A stretch of DNA of 64,000 bases from Alphaproteobacteria bacterium (GCA_016861165.1 BOKV01000001.1:186001-250000), one strand, 5' to 3'; counted from the first letter of the stretch, positions 16,588 through 24,777 are shown. Program-made: numbers and translations. The notes: generated by a model from the letters alone, not told the origin.

Positions 16588-16877
16588 CACAGCGCCCTGA
16601 GATCGGCGTCGATGCGCCTGCGCGCGCGGGGGCCGAACTCGCCGGCCGTGTGCACGCTCACCTTCACGCCGACAACGGTTGCGAGTTCATCCTCGATCCT
16701 GCAAAGGTCGAAATAGCTGAGCGGCCCGTCCTTTTCGACCATCAGGTCGAGGTCGCTGTCCTCGCCATCCTCGCCACGGGCGACGGAGCCGAACACGCGC
16801 GGATTGCTGACAGGGTAGCGGGCGAGGATTGCCAGCATCTTGTCGCGATTGCGGGCGAGTGCCTCAGACGGTCGCAT
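16587..16877 (-). CDS. Minimal nucleotidyltransferase (MNT/MntA-like)
   Basis: Protein of 96 aa with the polymerase-beta-like minimal nucleotidyltransferase motif GSVARGEDGEDSDLDLMVE at about residues 30-48, including both metal-binding Asp residues (SDLDL), and a later VKVSVHTAGEF strand with the third acidic position replaced by other residues. MNT proteins usually form a two-gene toxin-antitoxin module with a HEPN (DUF86) protein, which they AMPylate. No HEPN gene is visible on either side; only a 29-codon ORF follows. The module may be incomplete. Confidence 0.85.
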   Translation of the reverse strand: MRPSEALARNRDKMLAILARYPVSNPRVFGSVARGEDGEDSDLDLMVEKDGPLSYFDLCRIEDELATVVGVKVSVHTAGEFGPRARRRIDADLRAL

Positions 16878-16892
16878 GGCGCGGGGTCCCCT

Positions 16893-17411
16893 TCAGCGCA
16901 CACCGAACTTGATTCCGGCCGCGTTCAGCGCGTCGACGGCGGCGGCCTTGACCCGGGCCTGCTTGTCGGCGCGGGCGGCGGCGCGCGTCGCCTCGATCTG
17001 CTCGATGCAGTCGACCACCGCGTCGAAGGTGAGCAGGGTCGAGGCGTGGCGGGCCTTGTAGTCGCGCACCGGCTCGAGGAAGCGGAACTCGGCGAAGCGG
17101 CCTTGCGGCGGCGGACCGCCTTCCTTCAGCATGGCGTACATGGTCTTCTTCAGCGCCTTCAGTTCGGCCGCGGTGGCGCCGATGATGGTGCGCGCCATGA
17201 TCGAGGAGGATGCCTGGCCGAGCGCGCAGGCCCTGACCTCGTGGGCGAAATCGGTCACGGTGTCGCCGTCCATCTTCAGATCGACGATCACGGTCGAGCC
17301 GCACAGTTTGGAATGGGCCCTGGCGGTCGCGTCGGGGTTGTCGAGTCGGCCGATGCGCTCGATATTGCCGGCGTAGTCGAGGATCCTGGCGTTGTAGACG
17401 TTGTCGAGCAT
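16893..17411 (-). CDS. Iron-sulfur cluster assembly scaffold (IscU/NifU-N family)
   Basis: Protein of 172 aa of the NifU N-terminal/IscU family, which builds and hands over Fe-S clusters. Start ATG at 17411 (MLDNVYNARILDYAG) fits the family. The first ligand Cys is in SKLCGSTVIVDL, and the second in VRACALGQASSSIMA; the third Cys of canonical IscU is at VDCIEQIEA, and the Asp of the first motif is shifted, so this is the SufU/IscU-like divergent type common in alphaproteobacteria. It lies between the nucleotidyltransferase (15 bp downstream) and a small secreted protein gene. Confidence 0.85.
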   Translation of the reverse strand: MLDNVYNARILDYAGNIERIGRLDNPDATARAHSKLCGSTVIVDLKMDGDTVTDFAHEVRACALGQASSSIMARTIIGATAAELKALKKTMYAMLKEGGPPPQGRFAEFRFLEPVRDYKARHASTLLTFDAVVDCIEQIEATRAAARADKQARVKAAAVDALNAAGIKFGVR

Positions 17412-17533
17412 TGTGAACGGTCCGGCCTGAACTGGCCGGAATATAGGCGCTCGCACCCGCCCCGTCGAGGGACGCCGGGGGCTCAATGAGCGGCACAACG
17501 GCGGCGGCTCCCGGGGCGGCGCCGGAAACGCCA

Positions 17534-17558
17534 GAAGCCCCGGCGGGGCCGGGGCTTC
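17534..17558 (-). terminator. Hairpin 3' of the glycine-zipper protein gene
   Basis: GAAGCCCCGG (17534-17543) and CCGGGGCTTC (17549-17558) form a perfect 10-bp stem with a 5-base loop. It lies 33 bp after the minus-strand stop at 17592. The T-rich tail is poor, so termination efficiency is uncertain. Confidence 0.5.
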
Positions 17559-17591
17559 CGGAGAAGATCGAAGGACAAGCCCCCGAAATGG

Positions 17592-17882
17592 TCAGTAGCA
17601 GACCTTCACGTTCTGCCAGGCATAGTAGCCCGGATTGGGGTACCATACCTGCTGCTTCTGCCAGTAGCAGGTCTGGTAGACGACCGGGGCGGGATAGACC
17701 GGCGCGGCATAGACCGGGGTCTGGCTGGCGATCAGACCGCCGAGCAGGGCGCCGCCGATGAGCGCCGCGGCAACCTTGCCGTTGGCATTGGCTTCATCCG
17801 GCGCGGCGAGCGAGCCGGCGGCGACAAAGGCGATGGCGGCGAGGCCGGCGATCGCGGAATTGCGGAACTTGGCGAGGGTCAT
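17592..17882 (-). CDS. Small exported glycine-zipper-like protein
   Basis: Protein of 96 aa with a signal peptide (FRNSAIAGLAAIAFVAAGSLA), then a short glycine-rich hydrophobic stretch (AAALIGGALLGGLIAS) resembling a glycine zipper, then a Pro/Tyr/Val-rich tail with two Cys (QTCYWQKQQVWYPNPG and VKVCY). Such small envelope proteins are common in Rhizobiales and have no assigned function. ATG at 17882. Expected location is periplasm or envelope. It stands alone between the Fe-S scaffold gene and a 456-bp gap preceding folE. Confidence 0.75.
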   Translation of the reverse strand: MTLAKFRNSAIAGLAAIAFVAAGSLAAPDEANANGKVAAALIGGALLGGLIASQTPVYAAPVYPAPVVYQTCYWQKQQVWYPNPGYYAWQNVKVCY

Positions 17883-18338
17883 GGGTCTTCTCCTGGTCAG
17901 GCTTGTCTTCGATGCACCGGTTTTCGTGCGCCGGTCGGATCAATATGACGACGAATCCCGGCCGATACGGTGCATTTGAGCACAGGCCGGATGAACCGGG
18001 CCTGAACCGATTTTTCGCCGCGACGGGGTGGCGTCGACATGATTTTGCGTGAGCAGACGGCGTCGCCGGCCCATAGTGGCGGCCTGGAAACGGCCCGCGA
18101 ACGGCCGTTCAACGGCCGGGCAGCCGATTGCCACGGCCCGGCCGCACATTATATTAGGAGACGTCTGGTCATCCGTGCCGGAGAAGGAACCCATCCCCGA
18201 AAGCCCACGAACCCCGGCCAAAGCCGAACTCCTGCATCAGCGCAATGGCGGCACCGTCCGCGCGCTATGCCGCCTGGCTGCGACTGGTCCGAGACGATCA
18301 CCAAACCGAGCAGTGGAACCGACATGCGGGAGATGAAC
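17883..18338. other. Long gap upstream of folE with a leader and small ORF
   Basis: Divergent gap of 456 bp. It contains a good plus-strand promoter at 18128-18155, which would give folE a leader of about 175 bases. Inside the leader a 53-codon GTG frame (18175-18336, beginning [18 protein letters not shown]) ends by overlapping an ATG at 18333 near the folE start. The upper part has an 8-bp inverted repeat ATGCACCG/CGGTGCAT (17912-17919, 17968-17975), perhaps a site for the minus-strand gene. No riboswitch was recognised. Confidence 0.4.
18128..18155 (+). promoter_or_regulatory. Promoter ahead of folE-hisI
   Basis: TTGCCA (18128-18133), 16-bp spacer, TATATT (18150-18155). It is the only AT-rich -10-like sequence in this gap on the plus strand. 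Confidence 0.5.
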
Positions 18339-18974
18339 ATGGATGTCGTCCTCGGAAAACTCGACAAGGCGTCGCGGCGCAAGGTGCTGCCGCGCTCGAG
18401 CCGGCCGAGCCGGGCCGAGGCCGAGGAGGCGGTGCGCACGCTGCTCAGATGGATCGGCGAGGATGTCGAGCGCGAAGGTCTGGTCGACACGCCGGCGCGC
18501 GTCGCCAAGGCCTATCTGGAGATGTTCTCCGGCTATGACGAGGACCCGGAGGAGGCGCTGGGGCGCACCTTCGAGGAAGTCGGCGGCTATGACGACATGG
18601 TGCTGGTCAAGGACATCACCTTCCACTCCCATTGCGAGCACCACATGGTGCCGATCATCGGCAAGGCGCATGTCGCCTACCTGCCCGACGGCAAGGTGCT
18701 GGGCCTTTCGAAGATCGCGCGCACGGTCGAAATCTTCGCCCGCCGGCTGCAGACCCAGGAGAACATGACGGCCCAGATCGCCCAGGCGATCGACGCGGTG
18801 CTGCGGCCGCGCGGCGTGGCGGTGATGATCGAGGCCGAGCACATGTGCATGGCCATGCGCGGCATCCGCAAGCAGGGCTCGACTACGACCACCACCTGCT
18901 TCACCGGCGAGTTCCGCGACAATGCCAGCGAGCAGGCCAACCTGCTGACGCTGCTGCGCTTCGGCCGCAAATGA
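18339..18974 (+). CDS. folE: GTP cyclohydrolase I
   Basis: Converts GTP to 7,8-dihydroneopterin triphosphate, first step of tetrahydrofolate synthesis. The start at 18339 gives 211 aa and is chosen because GGGAG lies 6 bases upstream and relatives begin with M-D; ATGs at 18324 and 18333 are alternatives. Zinc ligands are visible in [11 protein letters not shown] (Cys and His) and [13 protein letters not shown] (Cys), and [27 protein letters not shown] is the conserved catalytic region. hisI follows 40 bp downstream on the same strand, a common rhizobial arrangement; both use related purine ring-opening chemistry but act in different pathways. Confidence 0.97.
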   Translation: MDVVLGKLDKASRRKVLPRSSRPSRAEAEEAVRTLLRWIGEDVEREGLVDTPARVAKAYLEMFSGYDEDPEEALGRTFEEVGGYDDMVLVKDITFHSHCEHHMVPIIGKAHVAYLPDGKVLGLSKIARTVEIFARRLQTQENMTAQIAQAIDAVLRPRGVAVMIEAEHMCMAMRGIRKQGSTTTTTCFTGEFRDNASEQANLLTLLRFGRK

Positions 18975-19014
18975 AGCCGCCCCTCCCCGTCCGCCGGGCC
19001 AGGCCAGGCTGCCC

Positions 19015-19461
19015 ATGACCCGACCCGCCGTCGGCGCCGACCATCCCAAGCCGGAGGACAGCAATGAGCTGGCGCCGCGCTTCGACGCCGCCGGGCTGAT
19101 CACCGCGGTCGCCACCGACGCGGCGACCGGCACGGTGCTGATGGTGGCGCACATGAACGCCGAGGCGCTGGCGCGCACGCTCACGACCGGCGAGGCCTGG
19201 TACTGGAGCCGCTCGCGCGGCGAGCTCTGGCACAAGGGCGCCACCTCGGGCGAGACGCAGCGCGTCGTCGAAGTGCGCGTCGACTGCGACCAGGACGCCG
19301 TGTGGCTGAAGGTCGAGCCACAGGGCAAGGGCGCGGCCTGCCACACCGGCCGGCGCAGCTGCTTCTACCGCCGCGTCGAGCCGGACGACAATGGTGGCGG
19401 CCGCCTCGTCTTCGACGACGCGCCGGCGCTGTTCGATCCCGGCGAGGTCTACAAGAGGTGA
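19015..19461 (+). CDS. hisI: Phosphoribosyl-AMP cyclohydrolase
   Basis: Third step of histidine biosynthesis: hydrolytic opening of the adenine ring of phosphoribosyl-AMP. The 148-aa protein is the stand-alone HisI form without the HisE domain. Signatures: [39 protein letters not shown], the Mg/Zn segment [12 protein letters not shown], and the zinc-binding [15 protein letters not shown] at 19015, cytoplasmic. It follows folE on the same strand. Confidence 0.97.
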   Translation: MTRPAVGADHPKPEDSNELAPRFDAAGLITAVATDAATGTVLMVAHMNAEALARTLTTGEAWYWSRSRGELWHKGATSGETQRVVEVRVDCDQDAVWLKVEPQGKGAACHTGRRSCFYRRVEPDDNGGGRLVFDDAPALFDPGEVYKR

Positions 19462-19554
19462 ACGGCACGCCACGCTCGCGCCCAATTCACAATTTGATTA
19501 GATTCTGTGGCGTATCCTTTTCAATTGCGCGGGTTTTTGCGTGAGCGTGCACCA

Positions 19555-20670
19555 ATGTCGTACCGAGTAGCCAACTCCGAGACCGAAGCGGCAATGGGCC
19601 CGGGCGAAGCGCCGGCCGCCCCGGGCGGGTTCGACCGCTCCCGTGACCTCACCACCAGCCGGGCCGGCCCGCCCGCTTCGCGCGGGCCGGCCAAGCCGCG
19701 CGGCGGGGTGGCGCTGGCGCTCGGCGGCGGCGCCGCCAAGGGCTGGGCCCATATCGGCCTGCTGCGCGCCTTCGACGAGGCCAAGGTGCGCATCACGACG
19801 ATCGCCGGCACGTCGATCGGCGCCCTGGTCGGCGGCTGCTATCTCGCCGGCAAGCTCGACGAGCTGGAGACCTTCGCCCGCACGCTGACGCGTTCCAACA
19901 TCCTGCGCTACATGGATTTCTCGCTGCGCGGCGCCGGCCTGATCTCGGGCCAGCGGCTGGCGACGCGGCTTGCCGAGAAGCTCGGCAGCACCTGCATCGA
20001 GGACCTCGACCGGGGGTTCGTGGCGGTCGCCACCGATATCCGCACCGGACACGAGATCTGGCTGCATGACGGCCCGCTGATCGAGGCCATGCGCGCCTCC
20101 TACGCGCTGCCGGGGGTGTTCGCGCCGATCCGCCACAACGGCCGGCTGCTGGTCGACGGGGCGCTGGTCAATCCGGTGCCGGTGTCGGTGTGTCGCGCCT
20201 ACGAGCCCGACGTCGTCATCGCCGTCGATCTCAACAGCGAGACCTTCGGGCGCGGCACGGTGATCCGCTCGTCGCACTACGACAGCCACGCCGCCGCGGC
20301 GGTGGCACCCGACGGCGCCGAGCCGGCCGCCTCCTGGTGGCTCGCCTTCCTCCACTCGACCAGCCACGAATCCAGCCCGTCCCGGCCGGACAAGCGGCCG
20401 ATCCGCTCGCTGCTCAACCCGCAGGTGCAGCCGCAGTCGCGCATCGGCCTGCCCGGCGTGATGATGGAGGCGTTCAACATCATCCAGGACCGCATCGCGC
20501 GGGCACGGCTCGCCGGCGACCCGCCGGACTACACGATCCGGCCCAAGCTTTACGGCATCGGGCTCGCCGACTTCCACAAGGCCGACGAGGCGATCGCCAT
20601 CGGCTATGCCGAGGCGAAGTCGCGCATCCGCGAACTGATCGACCAGGGCGAGTTCGAGACGGCCGTCTGA
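19555..20670 (+). CDS. Patatin-like phospholipase
   Basis: Serine acyl hydrolase of 371 aa with a patatin domain. Oxyanion glycine run LALGGGAAKGWAHIG, nucleophile Ser87 in GTSIG, and the catalytic Asp201 in VDGALVNPVPV complete the Ser-Asp dyad. There is no signal peptide; the N-terminal 50 residues are Pro/Ala-rich and probably disordered, and a central stretch (residues about 245-285) is variable. ATG at 19555 is used; an in-frame GTG at 19507 would add 16 residues. Bacterial relatives act on membrane phospholipids or storage lipids; the substrate here is unknown. It converges on the CBS-domain gene. Confidence 0.92.
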   Translation: MSYRVANSETEAAMGPGEAPAAPGGFDRSRDLTTSRAGPPASRGPAKPRGGVALALGGGAAKGWAHIGLLRAFDEAKVRITTIAGTSIGALVGGCYLAGKLDELETFARTLTRSNILRYMDFSLRGAGLISGQRLATRLAEKLGSTCIEDLDRGFVAVATDIRTGHEIWLHDGPLIEAMRASYALPGVFAPIRHNGRLLVDGALVNPVPVSVCRAYEPDVVIAVDLNSETFGRGTVIRSSHYDSHAAAAVAPDGAEPAASWWLAFLHSTSHESSPSRPDKRPIRSLLNPQVQPQSRIGLPGVMMEAFNIIQDRIARARLAGDPPDYTIRPKLYGIGLADFHKADEAIAIGYAEAKSRIRELIDQGEFETAV

Positions 20671-20681
20671 GCGGACCCCGC

Positions 20682-21113
20682 TCAGGCCGTGGCGATGTAG
20701 TTGCGCATCTCCTCGGCGTCGCGCTCGACCTGCTCGATCTTGCGCTTGACGACGTCGCCGATCGACACGATGCCGGCCAGCCGGCCATTGCTCACCACCG
20801 GCAGGTGGCGGAAGCGGTTGACCGTCATGACGTTCATCACGTCGTTGACCGTGTCGCTCTCCGCGCACGACACCACCTTGCGCGTCATGCAGTTGGCCAC
20901 CGGCTCGTCGAGCACGCCGGCGCCGCGGCCGGCGATCTCGCGCACGATGTCGCGCTCCGACACGATGCCGACGACCGCACCGGCGGCATTGGTCACGACG
21001 ATGGCGCCGACCTTGTGGCGGGCAAGCGAATCGATGATTGCGGACAGCGGCGTGTCCGGGCCGGCGGTCAAGACATTCCTGCCCTTGGCGGCCAGAATCG
21101 ATGCAACCGTCAT
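20682..21113 (-). CDS. Two-CBS-domain protein
   Basis: Stand-alone tandem CBS (Bateman) protein of 143 aa. The first CBS covers about residues 5-62 (TAGPDTPLSAIIDSLARHKVGAIVV, GIVSERDIVREI) and the second about 70-128 (MTRKVVSCAESDTVNDVMNVMTVNRFRHLPVV, GIVSIGDVVKRKI). Such modules bind adenosyl nucleotides and regulate partners or sense energy charge; the partner is unknown. ATG at 21113 follows GGAGGAGACC, an excellent ribosome-binding site, so an upstream in-frame start at 21158 is rejected. Confidence 0.93.
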   Translation of the reverse strand: MTVASILAAKGRNVLTAGPDTPLSAIIDSLARHKVGAIVVTNAAGAVVGIVSERDIVREIAGRGAGVLDEPVANCMTRKVVSCAESDTVNDVMNVMTVNRFRHLPVVSNGRLAGIVSIGDVVKRKIEQVERDAEEMRNYIATA

Positions 21114-21227
21114 GGTCTCCTCCAAGCTGTGCGAGACCGCCACGGATCCAAGATGCAAAGCCGCAACGGCCCACCCTCGACCGCATCATGCTTGCAATGC
21201 CGGGACTTGACAAGCCGGATGGCGGCG

Positions 21228-21974
21228 TCAGCGCCGGTCGAAGAGCGAGAAGGCGACGAGCCCGGCGGCAAAGCCGCCGACATGGGCCTGCCAGGCGACC
21301 GCCACGCCCTCGCCGGCAATGGCGACGACGCCGGTGCCGAACAGGTAGTTGAGCGCCAGCCACACCAGGACGAAGGCGAGGAAGCGCGGGTTGGCGAAGC
21401 TCGCCAGCAGCGGCAGCGCCGGCCCGTCGACGTTGAGCCCGGGGCCAGGCCCGCCGACGAAGGCGAAACGCGCCGCCGCGCCCATGAAGCCCGCCACCAC
21501 CGCCGAGGCGCCGACCATCGGCACCAGTTCGCCGGGATAGGCGAGCCAATGGGCGAGCGCGCCGCCGAGCGAGGCCAGCAGCGCGATGGCGCCGGCGCGG
21601 GCGGCCCCCAGCCGGCGGGCGACCGGGCTGGCGAAGGCGACCAGCCACATCAGGTTCATCGCCAGGTGCGCCCAGTCGGCATGCAGCAGCGAATAGGTGA
21701 GCGGGCTCCACAACGCTGCGGCCGGCACCGGCAGTTCCGCCGCCAGCCCGCCGTAGCGGGCCGGGATGAAGGAAAACAGGATCAGCACCCAACGGTCGAC
21801 GGACGGCGTGGCCAGCACCACGCCGGCGACATGGATGGCGACGATGAGGCCGGCAAGGACCCAGACGAAGGCGGGCAGGTTGAACACCGGCTCGCGGCGG
21901 CGCGCGCCACCGACCGGCGGCGACGGCCCGAACCGGCCGGCCAGGCGGCCGCCATCGTCGTCGTTTTGGTCCAT
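21228..21974 (-). CDS. Rhomboid family intramembrane serine protease
   Basis: Inner-membrane protease of 248 aa with about six transmembrane helices. The catalytic Ser157 is in VGASAVVAG and the catalytic His231 in AWQAHVGGFAAG; the HADWAHLAMNLMWL helix carries the conserved His/Asn residues of rhomboids. The second Gly of the usual GxSG is Ala (GASA), seen in other family members. ATG at 21974 is preferred because GGAG lies 8 bases upstream; a TTG at 21989 is also open. About 70 bp upstream on the same strand lies an orphan terminator, so the gene may follow a separate small transcript. Confidence 0.92.
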   Translation of the reverse strand: MDQNDDDGGRLAGRFGPSPPVGGARRREPVFNLPAFVWVLAGLIVAIHVAGVVLATPSVDRWVLILFSFIPARYGGLAAELPVPAAALWSPLTYSLLHADWAHLAMNLMWLVAFASPVARRLGAARAGAIALLASLGGALAHWLAYPGELVPMVGASAVVAGFMGAAARFAFVGGPGPGLNVDGPALPLLASFANPRFLAFVLVWLALNYLFGTGVVAIAGEGVAVAWQAHVGGFAAGLVAFSLFDRR

Positions 21975-22039
21975 CAACGCTTGCTCCAACTCTCGACCCC
22001 CGACGGGATGAGGCTGTAGCGGGCGGGGCGGGCGGGGCC

Positions 22040-22179
22040 AAACAAAAAATCCGCCTGATCGCGGCAGCGACCAGGCGGATGGTCAGGTCCCCTGTCAAAC
22101 CCGTCCCCGATCTGCGCCGGGCGGGCGGAGCCGACAAGTGCCGGGCCGCCTCCCTGTTAACGAATTGGGCCCGAGGAGC
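22040..22179 (-). ncRNA. Candidate small RNA of about 140 nt
   Basis: Inferred from a minus-strand promoter (22187-22215) and a strong terminator (22044-22080) with no open reading frame between that looks like a gene. The transcript would run from about 22179 to 22044. I do not recognise a known family. The alternative is a terminated leader of the rhomboid gene. Confidence 0.35.
22044..22080 (-). terminator. Strong orphan Rho-independent terminator
   Basis: On the minus strand ATCCGCCTG-GTCGC, loop TGCC, GCGAT-CAGGCGGAT form a 14-bp stem (one G-T pair) followed by six T. No minus-strand coding gene lies upstream of it within 1 kb; it precedes the rhomboid gene. It therefore marks the end of a non-coding transcript or an attenuator. 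Confidence 0.85.
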
Positions 22180-22186
22180 GGCCAGA

Positions 22187-22215
22187 TATATCCGGTTTTT
22201 CAGACGGATAGGCAA
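22187..22215 (-). promoter_or_regulatory. Promoter of the candidate small RNA
   Basis: Minus-strand TTGCCT (22210-22215), 17-bp spacer, GATATA (22187-22192). It faces the orphan terminator. Confidence 0.4.
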
Positions 22216-22446
22216 GGCAAACCAATCGTTAAGGTTAACCGATCGCGCCTGTGGGCAAGTCGGCCAAGGCTGTGAACGGCGCGGTCGCCGGCATAGGCGG
22301 ACGGGATCGGCTTCTGGCACAAGACATGCAACGGCCCTGCCATCGGCAACGCAACAGCCGACGGAGTGTCCACTTTCGGGACACAGCGCCGCTTCCCGCC
22401 GACGGGATGGCGGTCCGCCGGCCAGCACAGCACGGGTGGTGCGATT

Positions 22447-23061
22447 TTGAGACAGAAGGGTTCAAACAGGCTGTTCGAGTACTGGAACACGCTGCGTGGC
22501 ACCCGGCCGGCGCCCGAGCGCGGCGAGATCGAGCCGGGCGACATCCGCGAAATGCTCGGCGACACGTTCATCCTCGAAGTGGCCGCGCAGATGCGCACCA
22601 TCGCCTTCCGCCTCGCCGGCACGCGCCTGTGCGCGGCCTACGGGCGCGAACTGAAGGGCCTCGGCTTCCTGGCGCTGTGGGACGAGGAGGCCAATTTCGC
22701 GATCGCCAAGACGGTGCGCCGCGTCTACCGCGACTACCAGCCGATGCTGGTCAGCTACACGGCGGCGACGGCCGAAGGCCACTTCGTCGAGTTCGAGATG
22801 GTACTGCTGCCGCTGATGCCGGTCGCCGACGGCAATGCCCGCATCCTTGGCCTGGCCAGCCCGCGCAAGGTGCCCTACTGGTTCGGCGCCGAACCGCTGG
22901 TCGTCAACCATCTGCGCCATTTGCGGACCATCGAGACAACGGTGGCGGCGCCGCCGCTCGCCCCGGCCGAGGTGCGTGAGGCCGGCGCGCCGTCCGCGGA
23001 GGACAGGCGGCGCCGGGTGGCGCATCTGACCGTGCTCGACGGCGGCCGCGGCAAGGCCTGA
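22447..23061 (+). CDS. PAS-domain protein (PAS_5-like)
   Basis: Protein of 204 aa from TTG at 22447, reading LRQKGSNRLFEYWNTLRGTRPAPERGEIEPGDIREMLGDTFILE, the start of the alphaproteobacterial PAS_5 family. The rest (residues about 30-165) forms a single PAS fold (MRTIAFRLAGTRLCAAYGRELKG, EFEMVLLPLMPVADGNARILG) with a variable polar tail. No output domain is attached, so it is probably a small-molecule sensor or partner protein. A GTG at 22366 would add 27 non-conserved residues. The next gene on the strand is a PilZ protein; paired PAS and PilZ genes hint at c-di-GMP or cell-cycle signalling, by inference. Confidence 0.75.
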   Translation: MRQKGSNRLFEYWNTLRGTRPAPERGEIEPGDIREMLGDTFILEVAAQMRTIAFRLAGTRLCAAYGRELKGLGFLALWDEEANFAIAKTVRRVYRDYQPMLVSYTAATAEGHFVEFEMVLLPLMPVADGNARILGLASPRKVPYWFGAEPLVVNHLRHLRTIETTVAAPPLAPAEVREAGAPSAEDRRRRVAHLTVLDGGRGKA

Positions 23062-23204
23062 GCCGGGGGCAAAGCGGGGCCGGGCGGGGGCCAAGCGGAG
23101 GCCGGGCGGCCGCCGGACGACAGCCCATCGCCGCAATGGCCAGCCGATACCCGCTTGCCGAGCACCGGCCGTTTCTTACCAATCGTTAACCGCGCCCGGT
23201 AATA

Positions 23205-23858
23205 ATGGCGTCAAACCAGACGGGCCGGGCGGCGATGGCATTGTTAGGCGAAAGAACCGACCTCAACGGATTGTCGAACGAGGAGCGCCAGTTCCAGCGG
23301 GTGGAGCTGACGCTGTTCGGCCGCTACATGCTGTCGAACCGGCAGGAATTCCCCTGCCAGGTGCTCAACATGTCGCCCGGCAGCGCCGCGATGATGACAC
23401 CGCATATGGGCCGCATCGGCGAGCGCGTGATCGCCTATGTCGACCATGTCGGCCGGCTGGAAGGCGTCATACTGCGCCACTTCGACGGCGGCTTCGCCAT
23501 GAGCATCAGCGCCACCGAGCGCAAGCGCGACAAGCTCGCCGCCCAGCTCACCTGGCTCGCCAACCGGCACGAACTGAACCTGCCGGAGGACCGGCGCCAC
23601 GAGCGCATCGTGCCGCGCCAGCGCGAGGCGGTGGTCAGGCTCGAGGACGGGCGCAGCTACCGCACGCGCATCATCGACCTGTCGCTGTCGGGAGCGGCGA
23701 TCGAACTCGACGTGCGCCCGGCGATCGGCACGGTGCTGTGGATCGGCAACATGCGCGGCCGCGTCGTGCGCCATTTCGAGGAAGGCGTGGCGGTCGAATT
23801 CGCCGTGGTCCAAAGCCGCGACTCGCTCGAACGCTTCCTGGTCGGCATCCCCAACTGA
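23205..23858 (+). CDS. Protein with two PilZ domains
   Basis: Protein of 217 aa. The first PilZ-like unit (residues about 28-110) begins RQFQRVELTLFGRYMLSNRQEFPCQVLNMSPGSAAM, a degenerate version lacking the RxxxR arginine pair spacing. The second (about 132-210) begins RRHERIVPRQREAVVRLEDGRSYRTRIIDLSLSGAAIELDVRP, keeping RxxxR-like arginines and the (D/N)xSxxG motif as DLSLSGA, so it probably binds c-di-GMP. No membrane segment. ATG at 23205; an alternative ATG lies at 23235. A terminator at 23926 ends the transcript. Confidence 0.88.
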   Translation: MASNQTGRAAMALLGERTDLNGLSNEERQFQRVELTLFGRYMLSNRQEFPCQVLNMSPGSAAMMTPHMGRIGERVIAYVDHVGRLEGVILRHFDGGFAMSISATERKRDKLAAQLTWLANRHELNLPEDRRHERIVPRQREAVVRLEDGRSYRTRIIDLSLSGAAIELDVRPAIGTVLWIGNMRGRVVRHFEEGVAVEFAVVQSRDSLERFLVGIPN

Positions 23859-24162
23859 GCCGGATGCCCGGCGCCGCGCCAGGCGGCGGCCCGGTCCGGC
23901 AGCGCCTGACAAGGCAATTTCGCTCGGCCGCTTCGGCGGCCTTTTGCATTGGCGCCGCGCCGGCCGCCTCATCCCTCCAGGCACCCCTCGCAATCGCTAA
24001 AATTTTCGGCGAATTCGCCTCAATCGCCCGCCAATGCGCTTACCGGCCGGCAAGGACGATTGCCGACAATTTGAAGTGACTTTGAATAAATAGCGATTTC
24101 TTCTTTTTCTATAAGCTAAAACTATTTGTGTCATCTTGCCCTTGTTAACGGGGAACCACAAG
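23859..24162. other. Gap between PilZ and BTLCP genes
   Basis: Besides the terminator at 23926-23945, the second half (about 24060-24125) is much richer in A+T than its surroundings, with CTATAAG near 24111 as a -10-like sequence. It is probably the promoter region of the peptidase gene at 24163. No gene seen. Confidence 0.4.
23926..23945 (+). terminator. Terminator of the PilZ gene
   Basis: GGCCGC (23926-23931), TTCG tetraloop, GCGGCC (23936-23941), then TTTT. Confidence 0.7.
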
Positions 24163-24777
24163 ATGCACAAAAAGAATAGAATAGTACTTGCCATTGTTGT
24201 GGCGGCGGGGCTGTCGGGGGCGGCGGGAACGGCAATCGCCAGCGACGGATTCGACCACATGATCGTGACAGGGAGGACGACACAGCCGATCGGGCACTAC
24301 GAATTCTGCAAGGTCCATCCAGCCGAGTGCCGCGTCGTCAGCGCCGACACGCGGCCGATGCGGCTGACCCGCCAGCGCTGGGACGAGCTGGTGCGCGTCA
24401 ACCAGCAAATCAACACGCAGGTGACGCCGGTCACCGACCTCGAATATTACGGGGTCGAGGAATACTGGACCTTTCCCGACCGTTTCGGCGATTGCGAGGA
24501 CTATGCGCTGCTCAAGCGCCGCCAGCTCATCAAGCTCGGCTGGCCGGCGTCGAGCCTGCTGATCACGGTCGTGCGCCAGCGCAATGGCGACGGCCATGCC
24601 GTGCTGACCGTGCGCACCGACCGCGCCGACTATGTGCTCGACAATCTCGATGAGCGCATCGTGGCGTGGCACGAGACGGAATATCGCTACCTCAAGCGCC
24701 AGGCGGCCAGCCATTCGGGCATGTGGGAGGGAATCGACGACGCCCGCCCGGTGCTGGTCGGCAGCGTGAGCAACTAG
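24163..24777 (+). CDS. Bacterial transglutaminase-like cysteine proteinase (BTLCP)
   Basis: Exported cysteine peptidase of 204 aa, family C93 (DUF920). A signal peptide is visible (RIVLAIVVAAGLSGAAGTAIA). The triad is Cys111 (FGDCEDYALLKR), His145 (GDGHAVLTV) and Asp160 (YVLDN). In other bacteria LapG-type members of this family cleave surface adhesins under c-di-GMP control; here no lapD or adhesin lies nearby, so that role is not shown, although a PilZ protein gene lies upstream. ATG at 24163 follows GGGGAACC. A strong terminator follows. Confidence 0.92.
   Translation: MHKKNRIVLAIVVAAGLSGAAGTAIASDGFDHMIVTGRTTQPIGHYEFCKVHPAECRVVSADTRPMRLTRQRWDELVRVNQQINTQVTPVTDLEYYGVEEYWTFPDRFGDCEDYALLKRRQLIKLGWPASSLLITVVRQRNGDGHAVLTVRTDRADYVLDNLDERIVAWHETEYRYLKRQAASHSGMWEGIDDARPVLVGSVSN

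Noticed and set aside
19498..22428. A long minus-strand open frame across patatin, CBS and rhomboid genes
   Set aside because: It runs through other genes on both strands, overlaps the orphan terminator and carries no domain; codon bias in high-GC DNA explains it.
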